This document shows, one piece after another, positions 1-9,602 of a stretch of 64,000 nt of DNA. The stretch's first letter is position 1. Every line of letters starts with the position of its first letter. The position numbers and the translations under genes are program-made. This DNA is from Chloroflexota bacterium. Its GTDB lineage: Bacteria; Chloroflexota; Anaerolineae; UBA4142. The notes below the pieces were generated by a model. The model was given only the letters and a program-made list of their open reading frames with translations, did not search any database and was not told the DNA's origin. The DNA lies in NCBI GenBank assembly GCA_016215025.1, contig JACRMI010000182.1, forward strand, positions 1 through 64,000. Direction: 5' to 3'.

Positions 1-1757
1 GAGGATTGGAACAACCGGGATTGATTACGCTGACCTTTGAGCGAGAGGACATAAAAAGCGTAATCAATCGTTGGATTGATTACGCTTGGTCAATCCCATG
101 ATGTTGTTCGATGTCTTTAACAACTTAACGATTTTCTGAACGTCCTTTGCGCAGACGTTGCAGGAAGCGCAGGTTGATCAGAAGGTAGATCAAGGTATTT
201 TGATTGGCAATCGCTGCGCCATTACGCAGGCGCGGACGCTCGATGCCCAGCGCGACGGCTTGCGAATGGATGCGTTCGGTCGCGGTGCGTTGGCGATACA
301 CATCCTTGTAGCGTTCACTGTCACGATCAAGGGTGTGGCGCAGCCGCGCGCCGATACTGGTCGGCATCTGCACGTTGCACCCGCCGCGTTTCCATGTGGG
401 GTGATGAATGGGACAATGCGATTGTGCCCGGGTCGGGAATTGCAGAGGACAAACATACATGCCGCGTTCGTGTTCGACCAGACATTTGGTGCGATCCCGA
501 AACGTGAGTTTCAACGGCATCGCGAATCCCGCTTTGCACAGCGGTAACCCCTTCGAGTCGAATTGACGCTCTTTGGCTTTGTAATTGCCTTTCTCTGAAA
601 AGGGGACAGCGGCGAAACCGAAATCGGGCTGATTTTCACGGTAAAAATGAGCGTACACATACCACGCATCAAACGCCGCATCGAAGGTGCCATAGCGTGG
701 GCGATTGCCCACGCGCTCTTCAACTTGTTGCATCAGCGGAAAAAAGTAGGTGGCATCGCCTTGGTCGAAGGGCTGGGTCAGTTCGGCGAGGACAAATTCA
801 CCCCAGGCGGGCACTTTGGCGACGACGATGCCGGACCCATAACCCCAATAATATTCGCCGACGGCGAGCGATGCGGCAGATGTGGGATTGTTCGTTGGGG
901 TTGGGCGATTGTGTTTGCGCTTGCAGCCCAAGCGACAATCGGGATCGCCCAGGGGTTGAAAGTGTTTGTTGTAGCGTTCGGTCACGTACGCCTTGGGATT
1001 GTTTTCCTTGACCCAGGCGAGGATGTGCTTGGTATCGAGCGACACGCAATCGATGGGTGGAACGTTGAGCACATGCAGTTCGGCTTGGATGAGCCGCACG
1101 CTATCGGTCAGTAAGAATTGCAGCGCGGCATTGGGCAGGGTGCGCAACATGTCCGTCAGGTGACGCGCCGTGGGCAAGCTGGCACGGGGATTGAAACTGA
1201 GGTCGGTGTCGGGCATCAGAACGAGCGGAAAACCGCACAGCCATATGAAACCAGGATGCTCGAGCAGGAACCGGCGCAGCTTTTCCATGGACGGAATCGC
1301 CTCGTTCAGGCGAATGAGTTCGATCACGGCGAGTGCAGCATGGGGCACCGGACGATAGCGCCAGTGGCGTTGCAGATTGCGTTCCGGGAAATGAGCCCAG
1401 TCCAAGGGACTGAGCAAATCAAGGTAACGCCGAATGGTAGGCGAAGCGGTGACGCAGGTCGGCAGGAATTGCGGGAAAGTCGCGAGGGTGTGCAACTCGG
1501 GCGGTTTTACCGAGAGTTTTTGCGTGTCTGAGGTAAACGCCCAGAGGGGTAACTGTGTTACAATAGATTTGTCTGTCATGGGAACATCTCCTTGAATTTA
1601 GAATGGGGATTGACCAATTCACATTCTACCTCCAAGCGTTCCCATGACAGACTGCGTAATCAACCAGGGGTTGATTACGTTTTTGTGATGTAGCCGACAG
1701 TCTAAATCCAAAATCTCCGTTCCAAATCGTAATCAATCATTGGTTGTTCCAATCCTC
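1..1757 (-). mobile_element. Insertion sequence with 16-bp perfect terminal inverted repeats and one DDE-type transposase
   Basis: Left end GAGGATTGGAACAACC (1-16) is the exact reverse complement of GGTTGTTCCAATCCTC (1742-1757). Subterminal GGATTGATTACG motifs occur at both ends. The 484-aa ORF between them is transposase-like. Confidence 0.85.
125..1579 (-). CDS. IS transposase (DDE domain)
   Basis: 484-aa ORF filling an element bounded by TIRs. Contains 'DCVSLDTKHILAWVKEN', 'GTFDAAFDAWYVY' and a C-terminal 'YRQRTATERIHSQAVALGIERPRLRN' typical of DDE transposases. Confidence 0.8.
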   Translation of the reverse strand: MTDKSIVTQLPLWAFTSDTQKLSVKPPELHTLATFPQFLPTCVTASPTIRRYLDLLSPLDWAHFPERNLQRHWRYRPVPHAALAVIELIRLNEAIPSMEKLRRFLLEHPGFIWLCGFPLVLMPDTDLSFNPRASLPTARHLTDMLRTLPNAALQFLLTDSVRLIQAELHVLNVPPIDCVSLDTKHILAWVKENNPKAYVTERYNKHFQPLGDPDCRLGCKRKHNRPTPTNNPTSAASLAVGEYYWGYGSGIVVAKVPAWGEFVLAELTQPFDQGDATYFFPLMQQVEERVGNRPRYGTFDAAFDAWYVYAHFYRENQPDFGFAAVPFSEKGNYKAKERQFDSKGLPLCKAGFAMPLKLTFRDRTKCLVEHERGMYVCPLQFPTRAQSHCPIHHPTWKRGGCNVQMPTSIGARLRHTLDRDSERYKDVYRQRTATERIHSQAVALGIERPRLRNGAAIANQNTLIYLLINLRFLQRLRKGRSENR

Positions 1758-2199
1758 CTTAATAGGACTAGATGCCAAAGGTAAACTGCGCCCTCGTGAA
1801 TCAATATGCCATCTACGTTCAGATTTAAAAGCCAGTCTCAATCAAGAACGCTATAAATCTCAGCTATCTAATCCGGCAGAACGCCAAAGGAATGATATTT
1901 GGTGGATAACACCGAATGGCGAAAATATAGTTGAAGTCATTGAGGATATTGCTCATAGCTTCGTATCCCAAGGGATTGAGTGGTTCAATTTTCACACAAA
2001 CCTTGAAAATGCTTTCTCCCAGATCGAGCGTGGGCACGATTGTTATACCAAATTCTATCAAGCAGCTTACTTTGCCCAACATCTCGGATATGAGGCAAAA
2101 CATCAAGAATATTTGAAACGCCTAAACCAGGAAAAAGAACGAATGGTATTCACACGTCGGAGAAAAAACGCTGCTGTTCATTCGCCTCAAGACCGATAA
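1744..2199 (+). pseudogene. 3' remnant of a gene disrupted by the IS (possibly DUF4304-like)
   Basis: The only available start (TTG) lies inside the IS terminal repeat. The downstream sequence 'DIWWITPNGENIVEVIEDIAHSFVSQGIEWF' looks like the C-terminal part of a real protein. Confidence 0.55.
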
Positions 2200-2319
2200 G
2201 CCAATCGGATTCGCCGGTCCCTTCCTTGGGAACAGGGCGGCGAGCGATTCCAGAGATTGAGCTTGCAAGTTTGTGCAGCCCATGCACAAGCATCGTTCGG
2301 GAAAGGATTTTTATTTGCT

Positions 2320-2784
2320 ATGCGCCACAGTCGTGAAGAAGTTATCAAACGCACAATCCGCGAGTTCAAGCTCCTAGATCACCTAGTTGCAGATCTTGCA
2401 GATGAGGATTGGAAGCGGTTACTAGTCCGGTCTGAAACTAAAGAGCCCTGGACAGTGAAGGATGCACTGGCTCACATTACGCATTGGAAAGCGGATATAG
2501 CGCGATCTGCTAGGAGACAACCCAGACCAACCGAGGAGCGAGGGTTAAACATCACCGACGGAAACCATCTCGTCTACATGCGTTGGCGCAATCGCTCTCC
2601 ACGAGAGGTTTTGGCTTGGCACCGGCAGGTTCAGAAGGATGTGCTCCTTGCGTTGCACGAGGCACCCAAAGAATGGTTCAGCGGTAGAGAGCGTCAAGCC
2701 GATTGGCCTTTCGATCTCGACGGTCACTCTGCCCATCATCGAGTCAAGGACATTGAACGGGCGTTAAAGCGGGCAAAAAAGTGA
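2320..2784 (+). CDS. DinB/ClbS-like four-helix-bundle protein
   Basis: 'EPWTVKDALAHITHWKADI' and a C-terminal His-containing helix. Start placed at ATG 2320, inside the longer track ORF. Confidence 0.65.
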   Translation: MRHSREEVIKRTIREFKLLDHLVADLADEDWKRLLVRSETKEPWTVKDALAHITHWKADIARSARRQPRPTEERGLNITDGNHLVYMRWRNRSPREVLAWHRQVQKDVLLALHEAPKEWFSGRERQADWPFDLDGHSAHHRVKDIERALKRAKK

Positions 2785-2843
2785 GTACCACCGAATGCCG
2801 GCTCAATTAGACAACAAACGCACGTTAACCACATCGACAAAAA

Positions 2844-3683
2844 ATGCCAGAACTCCCTGAACTAGAAGTCGTGCGAGATGTTTTGCAGCACCGCGTCATC
2901 GGCACAACGATTGACGCGGTTCAATTGTTGCCGCCCGGTGCTCCAATCGTCGTCCGCGATTTGACCAACCTTGGTTTGAGCGATGCCTTGACGGGTGTGA
3001 CCATCGCTAACGTCGTACGGCGTGGCAAGTTCTTGATCTTTACGCTGAACCCATCGAGCGGCGACAGTTTCTACCTCGTCATCAATCCCAAGCTTTCGGG
3101 ACGACTTCAACTCGCGCAAGTTGGCGAGAAACGCATGGCGAAAACGCACATCGTTTTTTCGCTCGCGAACGGCAGCGAACTGCGCTATATCGATCAAAAA
3201 GTGATGGGGCAAGTGTACCTCGAGCGCGATCCAGCCGAGATACTCGATGTGAAGCAGATGGGACCCGAGCCGTTCGATATTTCGCTCGCCGATTTTCGCG
3301 CGCGGCTGCAAAAATTTCGCGGTGAGATCAAGGGCATCCTCACGCGCGGCGATTTCGTCGCCGGTATCGGCAATGCCTATGCTGACGAAATTCTCTGGGC
3401 AGCAAAGATTCATCCGTATCGCAAAAAGACTCAACTCACGCCGGAAGAAATCGAACGACTGTACCGCGCGATGCAATCGACGCTGCGCCAAGCTATCGAT
3501 CACATTCAAGCGCAAATCGGCGAATCGATCCATTTGGAACAGCGCGATTTTATGGCAGTCCACATGAAAACGGGCGAGCCATGTCCGCGCTGCGGCACAC
3601 CCATTTCGCTCGTCGGCGCAAATCAGCGCATCACCAATTTCTGTCGCACCTGCCAACCGGGTGGGCTTATCAAGGGCATGTAA
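2844..3683 (+). CDS. mutM: Formamidopyrimidine-DNA glycosylase
   Basis: N-terminal MPELPELEVV; 'GIGNAYADEILW'; C-terminal zinc finger 'CPRCGTPISLVGANQRITNFCRTCQ'. Confidence 0.97.
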   Translation: MPELPELEVVRDVLQHRVIGTTIDAVQLLPPGAPIVVRDLTNLGLSDALTGVTIANVVRRGKFLIFTLNPSSGDSFYLVINPKLSGRLQLAQVGEKRMAKTHIVFSLANGSELRYIDQKVMGQVYLERDPAEILDVKQMGPEPFDISLADFRARLQKFRGEIKGILTRGDFVAGIGNAYADEILWAAKIHPYRKKTQLTPEEIERLYRAMQSTLRQAIDHIQAQIGESIHLEQRDFMAVHMKTGEPCPRCGTPISLVGANQRITNFCRTCQPGGLIKGM

Positions 3684-3692
3684 GGTGGACTG

Positions 3693-3763
3693 TCATGCTG
3701 AGCGGAGCGAAGCATCTCACATATCGGAAAATAAGACTCTTCGCTCCGCTCAGAGTGACAATC
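3693..3763. repeat. Dispersed palindromic repeat, family A (GTCATGCTGAGCGGAGCGAAGCATCTC...CTTCGCTCCGCTCAGAGTGACA)
   Basis: Inverted repeat; related copies at 19781, 29365 and 58990. Confidence 0.85.
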
Positions 3764-3806
3764 TTAAGCGATTCGCGAATTAATAAATTGGCTAGGGAGT
3801 GTTCCT

Positions 3807-4955
3807 ATGAAACGTCAACTTTTCAACGAAGAACACGAGATGTTTCGCCGCACGTTTCGCCATTTTGTCGAAACCGAAATCGTGCCGCACAATGAACAAT
3901 GGGAAAAAGACGGAATCGTTTCGCGCGAAATGTGGAAGCACGCTGGCGAAAATGGTTTTCTCGGAATGACGGCGCCAGAAAAGTATGGTGGCGCGGGCAT
4001 CGATGATTTTGCCTACAGCGTCATCATGATCGAAGAAATCATTCGCGCGAATGCGACGAGTGCCGGGTTAGGAATCAGTTTACACAACGACATCGTCCTC
4101 CCTTACTTTTTGCACTATGCCAATGACGAACAAAAAGAACGCTGGCTGCCCAAGCTCTGTTCGGGCGAATCGATTCTGGCGATTGCGATGACTGAGCCAA
4201 ACACTGGTAGCGATTTGGCATCCGTACGCACCACCGCGATTCGACACGGCGACTATTACGTATTGAACGGCGCAAAGACGTTCATCACCAACGGCATTCT
4301 CGGCGACATTGTAATCGTCGTAGCGAAAACGGATCCAGCGCACGGACGCCAAGGCATCAGTCTGTTAGTTGTCGAGCGTGAAATGGCTGGCTTTACGCGT
4401 GGTCGTCACCTCGACAAAATTGGATTGAAGGCACAAGACACGGCAGAATTATTCTTTGAGGATGTGCACGTACCGGTCAAAAATCTTTTGGGCGAAGAGG
4501 GACAGGGATTCAGATATTTGATGAGCCAATTGCCGAAGGAACGATTGAGTATCGCCGTGATGGCGGTCGCGTCATGCGAAACTGCACTCGACTTGACCGT
4601 TCAATATTGCAAAGATCGCACAGCGTTCGGTCAGCCCATCGGCACGTTTCAAAATTCGCGCTTTAAGCTCGCGGAGATGGCAACCGAAGTTGAAATCGCG
4701 CGCGTGTTTGTCGATCGCTGCATTCAGGAATTGAACGTGGGGCAACTCACCGTCGAAACGGCGGCGATGTCGAAATGGTGGACGACCGATTTGCAAGGCA
4801 AGGTAACCGACCAATGCTTGCAATTGCACGGCGGGTACGGTTACATGTCGGAATATCCAATCGCGCGACTATATCTCGACGCGCGCGCGCAACGCATTTA
4901 TGCGGGAACGAACGAAATTATGAAGGAGATCATCGGTAGATCGATGGGTTTTTGA
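3807..4955 (+). CDS. Acyl-CoA dehydrogenase
   Basis: 'AMTEPNTGSDLASVRTTA', 'DRTAFGQPIG', 'QLHGGYGYMSEYPIARLYLDARAQRIYAGTNEIMKEIIGR'. Confidence 0.96.
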   Translation: MKRQLFNEEHEMFRRTFRHFVETEIVPHNEQWEKDGIVSREMWKHAGENGFLGMTAPEKYGGAGIDDFAYSVIMIEEIIRANATSAGLGISLHNDIVLPYFLHYANDEQKERWLPKLCSGESILAIAMTEPNTGSDLASVRTTAIRHGDYYVLNGAKTFITNGILGDIVIVVAKTDPAHGRQGISLLVVEREMAGFTRGRHLDKIGLKAQDTAELFFEDVHVPVKNLLGEEGQGFRYLMSQLPKERLSIAVMAVASCETALDLTVQYCKDRTAFGQPIGTFQNSRFKLAEMATEVEIARVFVDRCIQELNVGQLTVETAAMSKWWTTDLQGKVTDQCLQLHGGYGYMSEYPIARLYLDARAQRIYAGTNEIMKEIIGRSMGF

Positions 4956-4956
4956 G

Positions 4957-5670
4957 ATGCGACAAACTTTACTAATTGGGATTTTTTGTTTACTCACTTT
5001 GGGAGGATGTGCTTCACCTACTGCAACACCAGCACCAACAGAAACGGATACACCAGAGCCAACGGCGACTGAAACGGCAACAGCGACAGCAACTGCCACT
5101 GCAACCCGCGTGCCAACGCAAACGCCGACACTCACGCGGACGAACACACCCAGGCCAAGCGCAACGGCAACGGTGTTACGCACGCGAACTCGAACAGCAA
5201 CGCCGAAACCGACAGCAGGACCCGCTGCGACCAAAACACTCGCTCAAATATGTACCGACTTGGCGGCAATCCGCGGCGGCGGGATTTTCGTCATGTCATT
5301 GCGCGGCGAACCCCAATTAGTTTGGGACAATGAACCCCACCACTTTATCGTCGGACTGTGCAACACGAATCGACCGCCCAGCGTCCCGCAAGGTAAGTAC
5401 AAAATCGTTTTGGAATTCCCAACATCAGGCAAGGGCTTGTCGCAAAGCGTGCCAACGCAAATCGAATTGAAACCGGGCTATAACGAAGTCAGCGTTGGAC
5501 CTTGGATACCTGGGTTGGAAAATCATATCGCATCATGCAACAACCGCGCCGAAGCGGAAACCCATGTGATGTACAACGATACGCCCGAACCGTTTTATCA
5601 CGCGTTGTTGTGGGTGGATGGACGCGACCACGTCATAATGCCGATCAAGTGCGGCGGCAATTTTCCATAG
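4957..5670 (+). CDS. Putative lipoprotein with Thr/Pro-rich low-complexity linker
   Basis: Lipobox-like 'LLTLGGCASP' followed by 'TPAPTETDTPEPTATETATATATATATRVPT'. Confidence 0.75.
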   Translation: MRQTLLIGIFCLLTLGGCASPTATPAPTETDTPEPTATETATATATATATRVPTQTPTLTRTNTPRPSATATVLRTRTRTATPKPTAGPAATKTLAQICTDLAAIRGGGIFVMSLRGEPQLVWDNEPHHFIVGLCNTNRPPSVPQGKYKIVLEFPTSGKGLSQSVPTQIELKPGYNEVSVGPWIPGLENHIASCNNRAEAETHVMYNDTPEPFYHALLWVDGRDHVIMPIKCGGNFP

Positions 5671-5705
5671 CGAAAGAGCGCGAAAAAAGCGCGAAGCGTT
5701 TCGCG

Positions 5706-6335
5706 TTACTCTACGTCGTCTTTGGATTCCTCGCCGGTTAATCGATCCACGAGCGTACTCCCCACGCCTCCAAGCGCATCAGTCGGCAAGTAATGACTGG
5801 CCGATTCGTCGAACAAGACATTCGCGCTTGCGGGAAAATCTTCATCGCCCGCATAGTACATCGCGGCGACGCGCACGCGCGGCAATGCGTCGAACGCAAA
5901 CGACGCATCGGCAATGTCGAGCTTGACGCCGCCGAGATTTTTCGCCGCGCGCTCGAACACGCCGATGTGGTTATCGATTGCTTTGGCCAGCCGGTCGCCG
6001 CTGTAACCTTGGTACGCCTTGTGATAAAACATCCCGCCGGGCAAATCGCGGAACGCGACCCACTTGCCAACCAGCGGCGATCCATCGGCAGTCTGCAAAT
6101 AATACAAGAACATCGCGCTGCGATTGAGACCGCAGACCTTGTTTGTTTTTTCGACGCGGACCTTTAGCTCAGGAAACGTGACCACATACATCTCGCCGTA
6201 GAACGGAATGCGAAACAAACCATTCTGAAACTCCGCACCACACTTGTCGGCAAGCACCTGCGGGTCTCTATCACGCAGCGCCGCGCGTTGCGCCGCGACT
6301 TGCGCGATCATTTTTTCACGCATTGGTGTTGTCAT
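5706..6335 (-). CDS. DUF3786-like protein
   Basis: 'LYYLQTADGSPLVGKWVAFRDLPGGMFYHKAYQGYSGDRLA' resembles DUF3786 proteins; family called by eye. Confidence 0.65.
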   Translation of the reverse strand: MTTPMREKMIAQVAAQRAALRDRDPQVLADKCGAEFQNGLFRIPFYGEMYVVTFPELKVRVEKTNKVCGLNRSAMFLYYLQTADGSPLVGKWVAFRDLPGGMFYHKAYQGYSGDRLAKAIDNHIGVFERAAKNLGGVKLDIADASFAFDALPRVRVAAMYYAGDEDFPASANVLFDESASHYLPTDALGGVGSTLVDRLTGEESKDDVE

Positions 6336-6350
6336 TTAATTCCTCCAAGA

Positions 6351-7049
6351 TTATGTGTTTAGATGTCCAACCGGAATCAGATACAACGGCGCATGATCGG
6401 TTGGCAGCGCAAGCGTTTGCTTCACCTTGTCATCTTCAAACGCGCCGATGGGAACCGCGCCAAGTTTCAGCGCAACCGCTTGAAGCAAAATATTCTGCGC
6501 CGCGTGTCCCGCTTCCAGATGCACATAGCGTGGCGTGCGTTCTTCGCCGTACTTGATCGAGGTACGTGCATATACACTTGCAATCGCGATAACGGCTGCC
6601 GCATTTTTCACGGCATCTTGTTGCAGCGCGACCGACCACAAGGCAGAACGCAAATCCCCCTGAGCATGCACACTCAAGCGATGACCTTGCGGCTCGTAAT
6701 GATAAACATTGTCGCGTGTCACCGCGTAAAGCTCCAAGGGATATAATCCGCCGGCCGATGGCGCGGTCCGCTGTCCCACCGGACTGGTTGCGCCTTGCGC
6801 CGCCCAAAGCAATTGTCCCAATTCTTCCATCGATAACGATTTGTTCGCAAACTCGCGAACCGAACGTCGCCGCGCGAGTGTCTCTTCGAGCGACACCGTT
6901 CCGCTGAGATGTGGCGATGGCAACGTGATCGATTGCGATTCGGTTATCATCGTCGCAATCGGCTGCACACTGGGCTGTCGCGCGCAACCCATGAGCCAGC
7001 CCATTCCAATTCCACAACTTGCTAGAAATTCGCGTCGAGAAAGATTCAT
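6351..7049 (-). CDS. SagB/ThcOx-type nitroreductase-family protein with Tat/lipoprotein-like leader
   Basis: 'LARRRSVREFANKSLSMEELGQLLWAAQG', 'RTAPSAGGLYPLELY', 'EAGHAAQNILLQAVALKLGAVPIGAF'; N-terminal 'SRREFLASCGIGMGWLMGC'. Confidence 0.88.
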   Translation of the reverse strand: MNLSRREFLASCGIGMGWLMGCARQPSVQPIATMITESQSITLPSPHLSGTVSLEETLARRRSVREFANKSLSMEELGQLLWAAQGATSPVGQRTAPSAGGLYPLELYAVTRDNVYHYEPQGHRLSVHAQGDLRSALWSVALQQDAVKNAAAVIAIASVYARTSIKYGEERTPRYVHLEAGHAAQNILLQAVALKLGAVPIGAFEDDKVKQTLALPTDHAPLYLIPVGHLNT

Positions 7050-7099
7050 AGGCGGCGCTCCTACCATGTGCCAAGTGACGTGACAAGTGTCATGTCATT

Positions 7100-7160
7100 T
7101 CTTTTATCCGCGTTCATCCGCGTCTGTCCGCGTCCAACTAGAGTTTTCCCAGTTGGGTGT
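7100..7160. repeat. Dispersed repeat, family H (ATCCGCGTTCATCCGCGTCTGTCCGCGTCCAA)
   Basis: Same word set as the palindrome embedded in the mevalonate kinase gene near 63516-63594. Confidence 0.7.
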
Positions 7161-7185
7161 CGGACTGATGGAGCTAAATTTTACG

Positions 7186-8181
7186 CTAAATATCCGTCCA
7201 GGCGCTGTCTTCCCAGAACGCAAACAAATCGCTGATCGATTGACACGCATAGTTCCGATAGATCGCTTCGCCGAAAACAGACGCGACGGAGAGTATTTCC
7301 AACTTGGGATGTCGTTTTTCCGGCGGAGTATACACCGTATCGGTCGTCACGATTTGCGTGATCTGTGGAATTGTGGCTAGTTTTTCCAAGCCGTTTTTGA
7401 CGAATACCCCGTGAGTGCATGCCACCCAAATATCCTCAATACCTTGATCGATCAAAATTCCACTCAGTTCGAGCACCGAGCCGCCTGTCGAAATTTCGTC
7501 GTCGAAGATCAGCGCGCGCTTATAGCCCTTGACTTGCTGTCCAACGATACTGTCGATTTTGACTTGTGTATCCGAGATGCGTGTTTTATTTCCTGCGGTC
7601 ACGGGTACACCCAGGTCGCGCGCAAACCGCGCCGCAGAATTGGCGTGTCCCAAATCGGGCGCGACGACAATCGTGCCGGACAAATCGCGCTCTTGAAAAT
7701 AGCGTTTGAAGACCGGACGACTCGTGAGCGGATCCGTCGGCACGCTGAAAAAGCCATGCACTTGGGGCGAATGCAACACCATCGTCATCACGTGCGTCGC
7801 GCCTGAGGCTTGCAACAAATCGGCAACCAAGCGCGCGGTGATCGAAATGCGCGGCGCGTCTTTTTTGTCGGAGCGAGCGAATGAAAAATAAGGAATGATC
7901 GCGTGAATTTCCTTTGCTGCCGCGCCGCGCGCAATATCAAGCATCATTAATAATTCGACCAAGTGATCGTTCACGGGCGGCGCAAGTGATTGAACGATGT
8001 AGACGCGCCGCGAACGCACGCTCGCGCCAAGTTGAATCGACAAGCAATCGTTGCCAAAGCGTTTGATGCCGGTGGGCACTAACGGCACGTCCAGATGACC
8101 GGCAATCGCTTGCGCGAGTTGCGGATTAGAGCTTCCGCTGAAGAAACGGACTTCGTTTGGATCCATCATCTGCATAGTCAT
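7186..8181 (-). CDS. prs: Ribose-phosphate pyrophosphokinase
   Basis: 'FSGSSNPQLAQAIAGHL', 'IHAIIPYFSFARSDKKDAPR', 'VVAPDLGHANSAARFARDLG', 'ALIFDDEISTGGSV'. Confidence 0.93.
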   Translation of the reverse strand: MTMQMMDPNEVRFFSGSSNPQLAQAIAGHLDVPLVPTGIKRFGNDCLSIQLGASVRSRRVYIVQSLAPPVNDHLVELLMMLDIARGAAAKEIHAIIPYFSFARSDKKDAPRISITARLVADLLQASGATHVMTMVLHSPQVHGFFSVPTDPLTSRPVFKRYFQERDLSGTIVVAPDLGHANSAARFARDLGVPVTAGNKTRISDTQVKIDSIVGQQVKGYKRALIFDDEISTGGSVLELSGILIDQGIEDIWVACTHGVFVKNGLEKLATIPQITQIVTTDTVYTPPEKRHPKLEILSVASVFGEAIYRNYACQSISDLFAFWEDSAWTDI

Positions 8182-8203
8182 ACCTTTCCTCCTCCTCGTT
8201 ATC

Positions 8204-8270
8204 GGTGAACAGTGGACAGTGAACAGTAAACAGTCGGCAGTCGGCAGTCGTAACTGCTAACAGTTTACTG
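8204..8270. repeat. Dispersed AACAGT/CAGTC repeat, family D
   Basis: 'gaacagtggacagtgaacagtaaacagtcggcagtcggcagtcg...taacagtttactg'; related copies listed elsewhere. Confidence 0.8.
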
Positions 8271-8271
8271 A

Positions 8272-9513
8272 TCACGGTTGACTGGCATTGGGTTCATTTA
8301 CAAAAAGAATCAACATGGCGACGACGGCAAACACGCCGATGAGATTCGCGGCGAGCGGCGCGTGAATGCCGCCCCAGGCATACAGAATTCCGCCGAGCCA
8401 GGATGCTGGAAATGCGATCAAACCTCGAAACATATTCAAGCGGCCGAAAGCTTCGGAACGTTCTGCGGCGGAGACGGAGCGTGTTAGATAAGTATTGACG
8501 ACGGGAACCCAGGTCGCCGCCGTGAGTGCGAACAACACTTGCCCAACCAGAAACCATTCAAAGCTGGTTTGCGTGAGCCAGATTGCCATCAACGGAATCC
8601 CAAGCGATTCTGAAAAAACCATGATGCCCTTCAAACCATGTCGATCGACCCAGCGACCAATCGGCATTTGCATCAGCGCCCAGGACAGCGACATCACGCT
8701 CGCCATGATGCCCAACTGCTCGACAGAAAAGTTGTACGAGTCGCGAAGCATGCCGTTGATAAGCCCCCAGCCCATCGCCCACGAAAAAGAATCGCCCGCC
8801 GTTGCGATAAAAAATCCGCGCAGACCCTTCGGCGGCAGAATCGAACGCAAGACCGCCCGCCCCAGGTCGCGCAGATTGATCGCGTCGCGTGCATCCCGCG
8901 TTTCGCGCAGGTATCGCCACGCCAAAGCGAGCGCAAGCACTTCGAGCGCGAGCAACACCGGAAAGACGCCGACAAATCCAATTTGCTGCGCGAGCCAGCC
9001 GCCCAGCGTCGGCGCGAGAATACCTGGGACGAGCGACGCGACCATCGTAAGACTGAATGCGCTGCCATGTTGTCCACGCTGCGCCGATTCCGCTGTCATC
9101 GCCGAAAGGGCAGGACGCGAGAGCGCCGATAGACCAAGCAAAACAATCGCACCCAGCAGCAATCCCCAAATGTTCAGCGCGCCTGCAATCGCCAACAGCG
9201 CGTACGCAACGATAATGAAAAGACTCGCCGCGACAATGAACGGCTTGCGCCCGATGCGGTCGGCGAGCCAGCCGCCAAACGATTGCGCGAGCGTCGTAAA
9301 AATGCCACTCATGCCGCCGATGCTGCTCAACAATCCAATGGTCGGCATCGATGCACCCAGACTCAATGCAAACGGCTGCCAAATGACGTTGTAGATGCTG
9401 GTATGCGCGCCGCGCAAAAACGAATTCGATGCTAAAACGAAAAGGTTATTGCGACGTTGGGTTTCTGATGTTTCGAGGGATGCTTGCGTCAAGAGATTAA
9501 TTTCTGTGCTCAT
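8272..9513 (-). CDS. MFS transporter
   Basis: About 12 hydrophobic segments and the MFS loop 'GGWLADRIGRKPFIV'. Confidence 0.92.
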   Translation of the reverse strand: MSTEINLLTQASLETSETQRRNNLFVLASNSFLRGAHTSIYNVIWQPFALSLGASMPTIGLLSSIGGMSGIFTTLAQSFGGWLADRIGRKPFIVAASLFIIVAYALLAIAGALNIWGLLLGAIVLLGLSALSRPALSAMTAESAQRGQHGSAFSLTMVASLVPGILAPTLGGWLAQQIGFVGVFPVLLALEVLALALAWRYLRETRDARDAINLRDLGRAVLRSILPPKGLRGFFIATAGDSFSWAMGWGLINGMLRDSYNFSVEQLGIMASVMSLSWALMQMPIGRWVDRHGLKGIMVFSESLGIPLMAIWLTQTSFEWFLVGQVLFALTAATWVPVVNTYLTRSVSAAERSEAFGRLNMFRGLIAFPASWLGGILYAWGGIHAPLAANLIGVFAVVAMLILFVNEPNASQP

Positions 9514-9556
9514 GCACTCTGATTATATCCGGTCATTCGAGAATCACCAAAACAAA

Positions 9557-9585
9557 AACGGTTCATTCTTTGCGAATGAACCGTT
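9557..9585 (-). terminator. Rho-independent terminator
   Basis: AACGGTTCATTC/GAATGAACCGTT stem followed on the minus strand by TTTTTGTTTT; downstream of the 9603-10589 gene. Confidence 0.8.
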
Positions 9586-9602
9586 GGAATCGAGCGGACC
9601 AA

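Noticed and set aside
2862-3656. 264-aa minus-strand ORF
   Set aside because: Antisense to mutM, which has unmistakable motifs; the shadow ORF has no recognisable domain.
5030-5220. Short tandem repeat in the 4957 lipoprotein
   Set aside because: Explained as codon-level low complexity of a Thr/Pro linker common in Chloroflexota lipoproteins.
8495-9394. 299-aa plus-strand ORF
   Set aside because: Shadow of the MFS transporter on the minus strand; low-complexity Ser/Arg/Pro composition typical of antisense frames.
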